Below, one piece after another: positions 18,447 to 26,860 of a stretch of 64,000 nucleotides of DNA. How positions within the stretch are numbered: position 1 is the first letter of the stretch; every line of letters begins with the position of its first letter. The DNA comes from DATEDA01 sp963754305 (lineage in GTDB: Bacteria; Pseudomonadota; Gammaproteobacteria; Burkholderiales; SG8-39), in the NCBI GenBank assembly GCA_963754305.1, contig CAVWFR010000032.1, positions 62,001 to 126,000 on the forward strand, read 5' to 3'. The translations under genes and the position numbers were made by a program. The notes under the pieces are model-generated. The model ran no database searches. It saw only the letters and a program-made list of their open reading frames with translations, and had not been told where the DNA came from.

Positions 18447-21311
18447 CTAGTCCTGCAGCGCGGCGAGCTTGCGCGCCGGCGCGCGTTTGCCGAGGACGCT
18501 GCGGAGATAGCGGCCCGTGTAGCTCTCCTCGACGGCGGCGATGTCGTCGGGGGTGCCCGCCGCGATGATCCGCCCACCGCCGTCGCCGCCTTCCGGGCCG
18601 AGGTCGACGACCCAGTCGGCGGTCTTGATGACATCGAGGTTGTGCTCGATCACGACCACCGTGTTGCCGTGGTCGCGCAGGCGATGCAGCACGCCGAGCA
18701 GGAGATCGATGTCGTGGAAGTGCAGCCCGGTGGTCGGCTCGTCGAGGAAGTAGAGCGTGCGGCCGGTGTCTCGCTTGGACAGCTCGAGGGCGAGCTTGAC
18801 GCGCTGCGCCTCGCCGCCCGAGAGTGTTGTCGCCGGCTGGCCGAGCTTGATGTAGCCGAGGCCCACCTCGGTCAGCGTGGCGAGCTTCTGGCGCACCGCC
18901 GGCACGGCGTCGAAGAACTCGAGCGCCTGCGCGACGGTCATCTCCAGTACGTGCTGGATGTTGCGGCCCTTGTAGAGGATCTCGAGCGTCTCGCGGTTGT
19001 AGCGCTTGCCGTGGCAGACGTCGCAGGGCACGTAGATGTCGGGAAGGAAATGCATCTCCACTTTGATCACGCCGTCGCCCTGGCACGCCTCGCACCGCCC
19101 GCCCTTCACGTTGAACGAGAAGCGCCCCGGACCGTAGCCGCGCTCGCGCGCCGCCGGGGTGCCGGCGAATAGGTCCCGGATCGGCGTGAAGAGGCCGGTA
19201 TACGTTGCCGGGTTGGAGCGCGGCGTGCGGCCGATCGGGCTCTGGTCGACGCTGATCACCTTGTCGAAGTTAGCGAGCCCCTCGATCGCGTCGTGCGCGG
19301 CCGGCTCCGCGGCCGCGCCGTAAAGCTCGCGCGCGACCGCGGCGTAGAGCGTGTCGTTGATGAGCGTCGATTTGCCCGAGCCCGACACGCCGGTCACGCA
19401 GACGAAGAGCCCGACCGGAAGATCGAGGTCCACGCTCTTCAGGTTGTTGCCGCGCGCGCCGCGCACGCTCAGGCGCCGCGCCTCGTCCGGGCGGTGCCGC
19501 CGCTGCGGGATCGCGATGGACTGCTTCCCCGCGAGATACTGGCCGGTGAGCGAGGTCTCGGCGCGGATGATCTCCTCCGGGGTGCCTTGCGCGACCAGCT
19601 CGCCGCCGCGCTCCCCGGCGCCCGGTCCCATGTCGACGACGTGGTCGGCGGCGCGGATCGCCTCCTCGTCGTGCTCGACCACGATCACGGTGTTGCCGAG
19701 ATCGCGCAGGTGCTTCAGCGTCGCGAGCAGGCGCCCGTTGTCGCGCTGGTGCAGCCCGATCGACGGCTCGTCGAGGACGTACATGACGCCGGTCAGCCCC
19801 GAGCCGATCTGCGAGGCGAGCCGGATCCGCTGCGCCTCGCCGCCGGACAGTGTTTCCGCCGAACGGTCGAGCGTGAGGTACTCGAGACCGACGTTGACGA
19901 GGAAGGTGAGCCGCGCCGCGATCTCGCCGACGATCTTGTCGGCGATCGCGCGCTTCGCCCCGGGAAGCTCCAGCCCGCGGAAGAAGGCGAGCCCGTCGCG
20001 CAGCGGCAGGGCGCTCACCTGGTAGATCGCGCGCTCGTCGCCCGGGGTGCCGACCTTGACGTGGCGCGCCTCGCGCTTGAGACGGGTGCCCTCGCACTGC
20101 GGGCACGGCCGGGTGTTGAGGAATTTCGCGAGCTCCTCGCGCACGACGACCGAGTCGGTCTCCTTGTAGCGCCGCTCGAGGTTCGGGATGACGCCCTCGA
20201 AGGCGTGCTCCTTGATAACGGTCCGGCCGCGCTCGTTCAGGTAGGAAAAGGATATCTTCTCCTTCGTTCCGAAGAGCACGACCTGCTGCACCTCCTCGGG
20301 GAGCTTCTGGAACGGCCGCTCGACGTCGAACCGGAAGTGCGCGCCGAGGCTGGTGAGCATCTGGAAGTAGAACTGGTTGCGGCGGTCCCAGCCGCGGATC
20401 GCGCCCGAGGCGAGCGCAAGCTCCGGATGCGCTACGACTCGCTTCGGGTCGAAGAACTGGATCGAGCCGAGGCCGTCGCACCCGGCGCACGCGCCCATCG
20501 GGTTGTTGAACGAAAAGAGCCGCGGCTCGAGCTCGGGCAGCGAGTAGCCGCACACCGGGCAGGCGAACTTGGCCGAGAAGACGTGCTCCTTGCCGGTGTC
20601 CGTCTCGACCGCGACCGCGCGGCCGTCGGCGTGGCGGAGCGCGGTCTCGAACGACTCGGCGAGGCGCTGCTTCTGGTCGTCTCGCACTTTCAGCCGATCG
20701 ACCACCACCTCGATCGTGTGCTTGGTCGTGCGGCCGAGCTTCGGCAGCGCGTCGATCTCGTGCACGACGCCGTCGATGCGCAGCCGCGCGAACCCCTGCG
20801 CACGCAGCTCCTCCAGGAGGTCGGCCTGCTCGCCCTTGCGGCCCGCGACCACCGGCGCGAGGATCATGAGCTTCGTGTCCGCCGGCAACGCGGCGACGTG
20901 GTCGACCATCTGCGCGACCGACTGCGCCTCGAGCGCGAGCGCGTGATCGGGGCAATAGGGCGTCCCCACGCGCGCGAAGAGGAGCCGCAGATAGTCGTGG
21001 ATTTCGGTGACCGTCCCGACGGTCGAGCGCGGGTTGTGGCTCGCCGCCTTCTGCTCGATCGAGATCGCCGGCGACAGCCCCTCGATCAGGTCGACGTCGG
21101 GCTTCTCCATCAACTGGAGGAATTGGCGCGCATACGTCGACAGCGACTCGACGTAGCGGCGCTGGCCCTCCGCGTAGAGCGTGTCGAACGCGAGCGACGA
21201 CTTCCCCGAGCCGGAGAGCCCGGTGATGACGATCAGGCGATTGCGCGGGAGATCGAGATTGAGGTTCTTGAGGTTGTGCGTGCGCGCACCGCGGATGCGG
21301 ATGGATTCCAT
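18447..21311 (-). CDS. uvrA: Excinuclease ABC subunit A
   Basis: This 954-residue UvrA scans DNA for lesions with UvrB in nucleotide excision repair. The start ATG 21311 gives the normal N-terminus MESIRIRGARTHNLKN; an earlier TTG at 21362 adds nothing conserved. Two ABC ATPase modules are complete: Walker A GLSGSGKSS near residue 30 and GVSGSGKST near 650. Signatures are LSGGEAQRIRLASQIG and LSGGEAQRVKLALELS. Zinc-binding Cys pairs are CPVCGY, CPQCEG and CEACQGDG, the last in the second module. The N-terminal region is divergently placed to an MFS carrier and ssb. I saw no LexA-type CTGT-N8-ACAG box in the 263-base divergent region. Confidence 0.97.
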   Translation of the reverse strand: MESIRIRGARTHNLKNLNLDLPRNRLIVITGLSGSGKSSLAFDTLYAEGQRRYVESLSTYARQFLQLMEKPDVDLIEGLSPAISIEQKAASHNPRSTVGTVTEIHDYLRLLFARVGTPYCPDHALALEAQSVAQMVDHVAALPADTKLMILAPVVAGRKGEQADLLEELRAQGFARLRIDGVVHEIDALPKLGRTTKHTIEVVVDRLKVRDDQKQRLAESFETALRHADGRAVAVETDTGKEHVFSAKFACPVCGYSLPELEPRLFSFNNPMGACAGCDGLGSIQFFDPKRVVAHPELALASGAIRGWDRRNQFYFQMLTSLGAHFRFDVERPFQKLPEEVQQVVLFGTKEKISFSYLNERGRTVIKEHAFEGVIPNLERRYKETDSVVVREELAKFLNTRPCPQCEGTRLKREARHVKVGTPGDERAIYQVSALPLRDGLAFFRGLELPGAKRAIADKIVGEIAARLTFLVNVGLEYLTLDRSAETLSGGEAQRIRLASQIGSGLTGVMYVLDEPSIGLHQRDNGRLLATLKHLRDLGNTVIVVEHDEEAIRAADHVVDMGPGAGERGGELVAQGTPEEIIRAETSLTGQYLAGKQSIAIPQRRHRPDEARRLSVRGARGNNLKSVDLDLPVGLFVCVTGVSGSGKSTLINDTLYAAVARELYGAAAEPAAHDAIEGLANFDKVISVDQSPIGRTPRSNPATYTGLFTPIRDLFAGTPAARERGYGPGRFSFNVKGGRCEACQGDGVIKVEMHFLPDIYVPCDVCHGKRYNRETLEILYKGRNIQHVLEMTVAQALEFFDAVPAVRQKLATLTEVGLGYIKLGQPATTLSGGEAQRVKLALELSKRDTGRTLYFLDEPTTGLHFHDIDLLLGVLHRLRDHGNTVVVIEHNLDVIKTADWVVDLGPEGGDGGGRIIAAGTPDDIAAVEESYTGRYLRSVLGKRAPARKLAALQD

Positions 21312-21574
21312 GCTAGGGAGGTGCAAGAGATGGGGTAGAAGAGAAGGGTGCGAAAAGGCCAATCCGCTACTATACGAAAGTCGAACGCCTCCCCGCCAGT
21401 GCGAGCGTGGAGGAAGCGGGAGAAGTCCGCTGCGAGCCCCGATCGGGGGGTCGAGAAACGCTTCCCCGGACCGTTCGCCCGCATGACCCTCCGGCGGAAC
21501 GTAGTATCTGGGGTCGGGGACGGTCCTTCACCAGCCGGTTCGTCAACTTGCCGCATCCACCCCACTCAAACCGC

Positions 21575-22783
21575 ATGTCGCCCGCCGAAGTCCGTGCGGG
21601 GCTGTCGCTCGGATCGCTCTTCGCGCTGCGGATGCTGGGGCTGTTCCTGATCCTCCCGGTGTTCGCGGTGCACGCGCCGTCGCTTCGCGGCGGCGACGAC
21701 CTGCTCCTGGTCGGCGTCGCGCTCGGTGCCTACGGGCTCACGCAGGCCGCGCTCCAGATCCCGTTCGGCATCGCGGCCGACCGGTATGGACGCAAGCGTG
21801 TCATCCTCGTCGGGCTGGTGACGTTTGCCGCCGGCAGCTTCCTCGCCGCCTTTGCGCAGGACATCTGGCTCACCATTGCCGGCCGAGCGATCCAGGGCGC
21901 CGGGGCGATCTCGGCGGCCGTGATGGCGCTCGCGGCGGACCTTACGCGCGACGAGCACCGCACGAAGACGATGGCGATGATCGGCGCCTCGATCGGGCTG
22001 ATGTTCGCGCTCTCGCTCGTCGCCGCGCCCGAGCTTTACCGCACCGTCGGGATGGCGGGCATCTTCGCGCTGACCGGCGCGCTTGCGCTCGCAGGGATCG
22101 CGGTGCTGCTGAAGATCGTGCCGCCGGAACCGGCGACGCACGCCGACCACGCGCCGGATCTGGGCCGCGCGGTGCTCGGGGCGGTGTTGCGGAACCCGGA
22201 GCTGGTGCGGCTCAACTTCGGCATCCTCGCGCTGCACATGATGCAGATGGCGATGTTCGTGGTCGTGCCGCCCCTCCTGGTCGAGCGGGCCGGGCTCCCG
22301 GTCGCCGAGCACTGGAAGGTCTACCTGCCGGTGGTGCTCGCCTCCTTCGTGCTCATGGTGCCGCCGCTCCTTGCCGCCGAGCGCCGCGGCCGGTCGCGGT
22401 GGCTGTTTCTCGGCTCGATCGCGCTCCTCGTCGCCGTGCAGGTCGGGCTCACCTGGTGGGCCACCGGCCTGGTTAACATCGTGGTGTGGCTGCTCGGTTT
22501 CTTCGTCGCTTTCAACCTGCTCGAGGCGGCCATCCCGTCGCTCATCACGCGGGTTGCGCCGCCGCGGGCGAAGGCGACGGCGCTCGCGGTCTACAATACG
22601 ACGCAGGCGTTCGGGCTCTTTGCAGGCGGTTTTCTCGGCGGCTGGCTCGCGAAGCATTTCGGCGCCGATGGCGTGTTTCTCGCGAGCGCGGCGCTGGGAC
22701 TCGTCTGGGCTGCGGCAGCAGCAGGCATGAAGGTCCCGCCCCGGGTCGCGGGGAGCGCCGTTGCGGGGACGGGTCGGGCTTGA
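21575..22783 (+). CDS. Major facilitator superfamily transporter
   Basis: This 402-residue polytopic protein has about twelve membrane segments. The MFS loop 2-3 motif appears as GIAADRYGRKRVILVG near residue 65. A second-half counterpart is less clear. I chose ATG 21575 (MSPAEVRAGLSLGSLFALR) because the upstream extension is not protein-like. The placement between divergent uvrA and ssb is commonly seen in betaproteobacteria, where the carrier is annotated as YajR-like. The substrate is unknown. ssb begins 24 bases downstream. Confidence 0.88.
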   Translation: MSPAEVRAGLSLGSLFALRMLGLFLILPVFAVHAPSLRGGDDLLLVGVALGAYGLTQAALQIPFGIAADRYGRKRVILVGLVTFAAGSFLAAFAQDIWLTIAGRAIQGAGAISAAVMALAADLTRDEHRTKTMAMIGASIGLMFALSLVAAPELYRTVGMAGIFALTGALALAGIAVLLKIVPPEPATHADHAPDLGRAVLGAVLRNPELVRLNFGILALHMMQMAMFVVVPPLLVERAGLPVAEHWKVYLPVVLASFVLMVPPLLAAERRGRSRWLFLGSIALLVAVQVGLTWWATGLVNIVVWLLGFFVAFNLLEAAIPSLITRVAPPRAKATALAVYNTTQAFGLFAGGFLGGWLAKHFGADGVFLASAALGLVWAAAAAGMKVPPRVAGSAVAGTGRA

Positions 22784-22807
22784 TCAACTGTCGTTAAGGA
22801 GTACGCG

Positions 22808-23290
22808 ATGGCTTCTGTAAACAAGGTAATCCTCCTCGGCAACCTCGGCGCGGATCCGGAGACCCGGTACATGCCCGACGGAAATGCGATCGCCAATATC
22901 CGCATCGCCACCACGTCGCGGTGGAAGGACAAGCAATCAGGGGAGAACAAGGAGGAGACCGAGTGGCACCGGATCGTCTTCCGCGGCCGGCTCGCCGAGA
23001 TCGCCGGCGAATACCTGAAGAAGGGCTCGCCGGTCTACGTCGAGGGGCGCATCCGCACGCGCAAGTGGCAGGACAAGGACGGCCAGGATCGCTATACGAC
23101 CGAAATCATGGCCGATAACATGCAGCTGCTGGGCAGTCGCGGCGGTGCCGGCGAGCCGCGGGCCGACCGCGAGCCCGTCGAAGCGGGGAGCACCGTCTCC
23201 TCCGGATCGGGGAGTGGTGCCGGCCGGCCGGCGGCGAAGAAGGCCCCCGCCGGGGGCCTCGGCGAGATGGACGACGACATCCCGTTCTGA
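22808..23290 (+). CDS. ssb: Single-stranded DNA-binding protein
   Basis: This 160-residue SSB begins with the classic MASVNKVILLGNLGADPE. The OB fold covers residues 1-110 with WHRIVFRGRLAEIAGEYL and the aromatic contacts. A flexible Gly/Ser/Ala-rich linker follows, then the acidic partner-binding tip EMDDDIPF. It coats single-stranded DNA in replication and repair. AAGGAG precedes the start at a good distance. It is probably co-transcribed with the MFS gene, and could also have its own promoter. Confidence 0.97.
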   Translation: MASVNKVILLGNLGADPETRYMPDGNAIANIRIATTSRWKDKQSGENKEETEWHRIVFRGRLAEIAGEYLKKGSPVYVEGRIRTRKWQDKDGQDRYTTEIMADNMQLLGSRGGAGEPRADREPVEAGSTVSSGSGSGAGRPAAKKAPAGGLGEMDDDIPF

Positions 23291-23392
23291 CGGCGTCGCG
23301 CCGGCGGACGTCGAGGCCGGTACGGTTTCGCCACTGGATCCCGGTCTACGCGGCGTCACTTAAGGAGCCGGCGGACGGAGTTCCCGCGGACG

Positions 23393-23842
23393 CTAGCGCG
23401 CCACGAGCACGAAATATCCTGCGTTATAGAGGACGTGCAGCGCCGCGGCCGGCGCGACCGACCCGTACCGGTCGCGAAAGTGCCCGAACACCAACGAGGG
23501 CACGAACACCCCGGCGGCCCATTCCGGAGCGTGGGTCGCGAGATGCGCCGCGGCGAAGAGCGCACTGGTCGCCACGTTCGCGGTGGTGAGTCCCCACGCC
23601 TCGCGCGCGCCCCAGCGCGTGCGCGCGAGCGCTGGCTGGAGCGCGCCGCGGAAGAGCGCTTCCTCGACGAGCGGCCAGGCGAATGCGAGGCTCAGGAAGC
23701 GCAGCGGGTCGGCGAGGATCCAGGCCGGATTCGGTGTGATCCCGAGCGCCGCGGCGAGCGCGATGCAGCCGAACGGCCCTGCGGCGAGCGCGGCCGCGAA
23801 CGTCCGGTCATGCGCGAGACGCGTTGCGAGCGCAGCGTTCAC
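23393..23842 (-). CDS. mrtJ: JDVT-CTERM system glutamic-type intramembrane protease
   Basis: This is a CPBP/CAAX-like membrane protease of about 149 residues. It starts at GTG 23842, inside the end of the JDVT-CTERM reading frame, so translation is probably coupled. Motif 1 is VEEALFRG (Glu60, Glu61, Arg65), motif 2 is FAAAHLATH (His100) and motif 3 is LHVLYNAG (His136, Asn140). Family knowledge: the MrtJ group is found beside proteins with a JDVT-CTERM tail and is thought to cleave that tail in the membrane. Exactly such a tail is encoded immediately upstream, which is strong support. A longer in-frame start at 23941 would read through the tail region in the wrong frame and is unlikely. Confidence 0.8.
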   Translation of the reverse strand: MNAALATRLAHDRTFAAALAAGPFGCIALAAALGITPNPAWILADPLRFLSLAFAWPLVEEALFRGALQPALARTRWGAREAWGLTTANVATSALFAAAHLATHAPEWAAGVFVPSLVFGHFRDRYGSVAPAAALHVLYNAGYFVLVAR

Positions 23843-24266
23843 GGGCGCGGCGGATAAGGATCGCGATGACAGCCCATAGCGCAAGGAGCGGCAGGAGCGC
23901 ATCGGGCGCGCCATCCCGCGCGAGCGTGCACCCGCCGCCACCGCCGCCGCCGACTCACTGCGGCTGACGTGGGGCCACCGTCGTCATGCTCACCGGTGTC
24001 ATCGCCGGAGCCGTAGCGGGCGCCGGCGCGGCGGCCGCGATCATGGCCGCCGCCACGTCGACGATGCCGGCGCCGGAGGTCGAGCGCGTGCACGATTGCG
24101 CGCGGTCGCCCTCCGCCCAGTCGGCGACGCCGACAATCATGCGCTCGGTGGTCTGGGGTTCTTGGGCTGCGGCGGCGAACGCGGCGACGAGCAGCAGGAG
24201 CACGCCCAGCGTTCCCAGGATTGCCGCGAGCAGGTCCAACCGGGACGAGTCCTTCATGTCGCGCAC
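23808..24266 (-). pseudogene. Remnant of a subtilase (S8) with JDVT-CTERM tail, interrupted by a stop
   Basis: From GTG 24266 the frame encodes a membrane or signal segment (LLAAILGTLGVLLLLVAAF) and TTERMIVGVADWAEGDRAQ. It then jumps to CTRSTSGAGIVDVAAAM, the stretch that normally closes a subtilisin-family catalytic domain. The whole Asp-His-Ser catalytic region is missing. A TGA at 23955-23957 follows. In the same frame beyond it lie eight glycines, CTLARDGAPDALL, a hydrophobic helix PLLALWAVIAILI and RRARER, which is a complete JDVT-CTERM sorting tail ending at 23808. I infer a JDVT-CTERM serine protease reduced by internal deletion plus a stop codon. The subtilase assignment is less certain than the tail. 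Confidence 0.6.
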
Positions 24267-24291
24267 CTCCAGCCCCTGCCGCCTATGCCGT

Positions 24292-24906
24292 TCACTCCGC
24301 CGGCCTTGCCGCCGTCGGGAAGAGGCGGGTGATCCGCTCGCCCGAAACGAGCTCGATCGTCACCTTAACCGCGGCCGGGAGGGCGACCTGCGCGCTCGGA
24401 GCGAGTGGGGGCGGCCAGGTGAGATGCCATTGGCTGCGGGTATCGAGATAGCGGAAATCCATCGTTCTTACATCGGGCAGCACCGCGACGACGACGCGCG
24501 GTTCGCTGCGTGGTCCCTGATCTAGCACGCTCCATGTGAGCAGCTCCACGACGCCGCCCCGCAAGCGATAGGCGAGCCGCCGCGGCGCCTCGATCGCACC
24601 CGGCTCCGGCACGAGTGCGGTGCGCGTCAGCATCAGCGCGCCCTCGTGGATGCGCGCGCCGGTGGCGGTGTTGCCGACGAGGGCGGGCGAGAGAAGGTCG
24701 GCGCCGCGTAGCGGGTGCGGCGCGGTGACCGCGACGTCCTGCTCGAGGCGGGCGAAGAACAGCGCGAGCCCGCGCCACTTGCGGTTCTCGTTCTCGATCC
24801 GGGTCCGGCTCTCCAGCATGATGGTGAGCGCCCGGTAGGCGAACGCGGACAGGATGCCGAAAATCGCGACGGCGACGAGCAACTCCACCAGCGTGAGGCC
24901 GCGCAT
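24292..24906 (-). CDS. Type II secretion-like minor pseudopilin, GspJ-like
   Basis: This 204-residue protein starts at ATG 24906 with a very short prepilin leader MRG followed by LTLVELLVAVAIFGILSAFA, including the Glu at position +5 of the processed form. The mid-part RTRIENENRKWRGLALFFARLEQDV and the C-terminal domain are GspJ-like. Minor pseudopilins cap the pseudopilus of type II secretion or act as minor pilins. Only the I-like and J-like genes are here, without gspG, H or K. A near-perfect GC-rich palindrome sits 22 bases upstream of the start. Confidence 0.8.
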   Translation of the reverse strand: MRGLTLVELLVAVAIFGILSAFAYRALTIMLESRTRIENENRKWRGLALFFARLEQDVAVTAPHPLRGADLLSPALVGNTATGARIHEGALMLTRTALVPEPGAIEAPRRLAYRLRGGVVELLTWSVLDQGPRSEPRVVVAVLPDVRTMDFRYLDTRSQWHLTWPPPLAPSAQVALPAAVKVTIELVSGERITRLFPTAARPAE

Positions 24907-24927
24907 GCGGTCCCCTAGACTGCGGGT

Positions 24928-24950
24928 ACAAGGGGGGCGTGCCCCCTTGT
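24928..24950. repeat. GC-rich palindrome, copy A
   Basis: The arms ACAAGGGGG and CCCCCTTGT are perfect over nine bases around a five-base centre. It lies between the I-like and J-like pseudopilin genes, 22 bases before the latter's ATG. Close relatives occur at 25353 and 60067, and a half copy at 16231. Confidence 0.6.
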
Positions 24951-24977
24951 TCCAGCCGGGCAGGCCTTCGTCTCGCC

Positions 24978-25418
24978 TCACAGCCGCTCGCCCCGAGTTG
25001 CATACCCGACCATCGTCGCGACGGCGTGGTCCGGTGTCCGCGCCGGATACACCTGCACCTCGACCCGACGGACTCGTGGATTGGGCGTGCTGCTCACGGT
25101 CTCGCGCCAGGCGAACTGCATGCCCGCTTGCTCGGCGCTGCCCTGCCGCGCGCCGATGTCGGGCCACAGCGGCCGCGCCGCGTACTCGGTCAGGTGATCC
25201 TGCGCGACCCACGTCCCGGCGAGGCGTTCGCGCAACTCGAACGTGCCGTCGGCAGCGATGTTCGCCGAGCGGACCGCGGCCGAGAGCGCGACGGCGAAGA
25301 TGACCAACGCGACGACGACTTCGATTAGCGTGAAGCCGGCAACACTAGTGGGACAAGGGGCGTGTGCTCCCTTGTTTCCCAGTCCCGTGTAGCCACGGCG
25401 CTCCGACGCGTAGCGCAT
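24978..25418 (-). CDS. Minor pseudopilin, GspI/PilV-like
   Basis: This protein has 146 residues from ATG 25418. The prepilin peptidase site is AG-FTLIEVVVALVIFAVALSA near residue 28, with the conserved Glu at +5. The leader is unusually long because it contains the translated copy B of the palindrome (GNKGAHAPCPT). The native start may have been displaced by it. The C-terminal part VRRVEVQVYPA is GspI-like. The protein probably pairs with the GspJ-like protein encoded 71 bases downstream. Confidence 0.75.
   Translation of the reverse strand: MRYASERRGYTGLGNKGAHAPCPTSVAGFTLIEVVVALVIFAVALSAAVRSANIAADGTFELRERLAGTWVAQDHLTEYAARPLWPDIGARQGSAEQAGMQFAWRETVSSTPNPRVRRVEVQVYPARTPDHAVATMVGYATRGERL
25353..25375. 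repeat. GC-rich palindrome, copy B, within the leader of the GspI-like gene
   Basis: The arms ACAAGGG and CCCTTGT surround a nine-base centre. It is the same family as the copy at 24928, which lies 403 bases away at the 5' end of the next gene. It is translated as part of the long prepilin leader if ATG 25418 is used. Confidence 0.5.
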
Positions 25419-25468
25419 CCTGGTGACTTGTCCGCCGTGCCTAGCCGCTTGAGCAGTCGTTCCCTCAG

Positions 25469-25496
25469 CGACGCGGGCCGCGTGCGGCCCGCGTCG
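25469..25496. repeat. Perfect 13-bp hairpin after the DUF1501 gene
   Basis: The arms CGACGCGGGCCGC and GCGGCCCGCGTCG match perfectly around two bases. It lies seven bases beyond the DUF1501 stop codon on the minus strand. No T run follows, so it is more likely an mRNA 3'-end stabiliser or a Rho-type boundary than an intrinsic terminator. It would separate the DUF1800-DUF1501 message from the pseudopilin genes. Confidence 0.5.
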
Positions 25497-25502
25497 GCCG
25501 TC

Positions 25503-26858
25503 CTACCCCAGGAACCCGAGGTCGCGAGAGGTGAACCTCGCGATGTTCGGCACCACCGCCGGGATATCCGCGTCGGGCACGCCGAACCATTTCGCAAGGG
25601 TCGCCGCATACTGGTCGACCGCGGTGGTCGGGATCCAGCGGCCGTCGGCGTCCGTGTCGTCCGGTCCGCCGAGCGCGAGGTTCGGGAACGTCCCATAGGT
25701 CTGGCCGCCGCGGACCGCCCCGCCGATCAGGATGTGGTGATTGCCCCACGCGTGGTCGGAGCCGCCGTCGTTCACGCGCAGCGTGCGGCCGAAGTCCGAG
25801 ATCGTGAAGAGGGTCACCATGTCCTGCATGCCGAGCGCGACGATTGCGTTGTAGAAGGCGCGCAGCGCCGGCCCGACCTCATTGAAGCGGCCGCCCTGGT
25901 CCTGGATCTGGTTCTGATGGTTGTCGAACCCGCCCGCCTGCGCGAAGAACACCTGGCGCTTCAGCCCGAGTTGGGTGCGGCCCTCGATCATCTTCGCGGT
26001 CGTGAAGAGCTGCCGCGAAAGCCCGGTGTTGAGTCCCTGAAAAGCGGGCGCCGCCGCCGAGGCGGCGTTGTTGATCACCATGTTGAGCGCCGTGCTCGCA
26101 TTGACCGAGCTCGAGATCACGTCGCCCGCGGCCTTGACCTGGATGTTCTGCCGGTCGAGGCCGAACAGCGCCTGCATCGCGCTGCGGCGCGCGGCCTGCT
26201 GCGCGGCGTTGCCGCCGGTGGTCGTCAAGCCGAAGTTGCCGCCGCTCGGCACCGAGTACGCGGGCACCGTCACGCCCCTCAGGAAGATGTCGTTGCCGCC
26301 GACCGAGATGTTCATCGGCACGCCGGAGCCCGCATTCATCACCGTCACGCGGTCGGCGAGGCGTCCGCCCCAGCCGGTGGTCGCCTGGTTGTTCGGGATC
26401 GCGCTCTGGTTCTGCTCCTGCTGGTCGTCGTGCGAGAAGAGGTTCGCCGGCCGGGCGGTGCGGTTCGCGCGGTACTGCGCGCGGGTAAGCGGCTGCACCA
26501 GCGGACCGGTGTTGAAGAGAAGCGCCATGTCGCCGTTGGTCCAGATCTGCTGCAGGGGCGCGAGATTCGCATGCAGGCCGAACCGCGCACCGCTCGCCTC
26601 GGCAAGCTGCACGAGGCTCGCCTGCGGAAGTGCGATGCTGCCGCGCGCTTGAGCGTAGGTGTTGTACTCCGCGGTCTGCACCGGGACGACCATGTTGTTG
26701 CCGTCGTTGCCGCCATAGAGGAACACGCACACGAGGGCCTTGTAGTCGTTTGCTGCCTGGGCGTACGTGTTCATCAGCGACAGGCCGGGGATCGTGTTGG
26801 CCGCGGTGACGGCACCGAGACCCTTGAGGAAGTTTCTGCGGAGGATCTGAACGGTCAT
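25503..26858 (-). CDS. DUF1501 family Tat-exported protein
   Basis: This 451-residue protein begins MTVQILRRNFLKGLGAVTAA, a twin-arginine-like signal. DUF1501 follows, a sulfatase/alkaline-phosphatase-like fold, with family stretches VCVFLYGGNDGNNMVVP, FFAQAGGFDNHQNQ, TISDFGRTLRVNDGGSDHAWGNHH and PDADIPAVVPN. The biochemical role of the family is not established. It almost always lies beside a DUF1800 gene, as here with two bases between them. The pair probably works together at the cell envelope, perhaps on an extracellular polymer; this is inference. Confidence 0.9.
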   Translation of the reverse strand: MTVQILRRNFLKGLGAVTAANTIPGLSLMNTYAQAANDYKALVCVFLYGGNDGNNMVVPVQTAEYNTYAQARGSIALPQASLVQLAEASGARFGLHANLAPLQQIWTNGDMALLFNTGPLVQPLTRAQYRANRTARPANLFSHDDQQEQNQSAIPNNQATTGWGGRLADRVTVMNAGSGVPMNISVGGNDIFLRGVTVPAYSVPSGGNFGLTTTGGNAAQQAARRSAMQALFGLDRQNIQVKAAGDVISSSVNASTALNMVINNAASAAAPAFQGLNTGLSRQLFTTAKMIEGRTQLGLKRQVFFAQAGGFDNHQNQIQDQGGRFNEVGPALRAFYNAIVALGMQDMVTLFTISDFGRTLRVNDGGSDHAWGNHHILIGGAVRGGQTYGTFPNLALGGPDDTDADGRWIPTTAVDQYAATLAKWFGVPDADIPAVVPNIARFTSRDLGFLG

Positions 26859-26860
26859 GG

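Noticed and set aside
18265..18450. 61-codon plus-strand frame between the Bug gene and uvrA
   Set aside because: It is Arg-rich with no ribosome-binding site or conserved pattern. It is likely a chance frame in GC-rich DNA.
21312..21574. LexA box between uvrA and the MFS/ssb genes
   Set aside because: I looked for CTGT-N8-ACAG and close variants on both strands and found none, so SOS control is not claimed.
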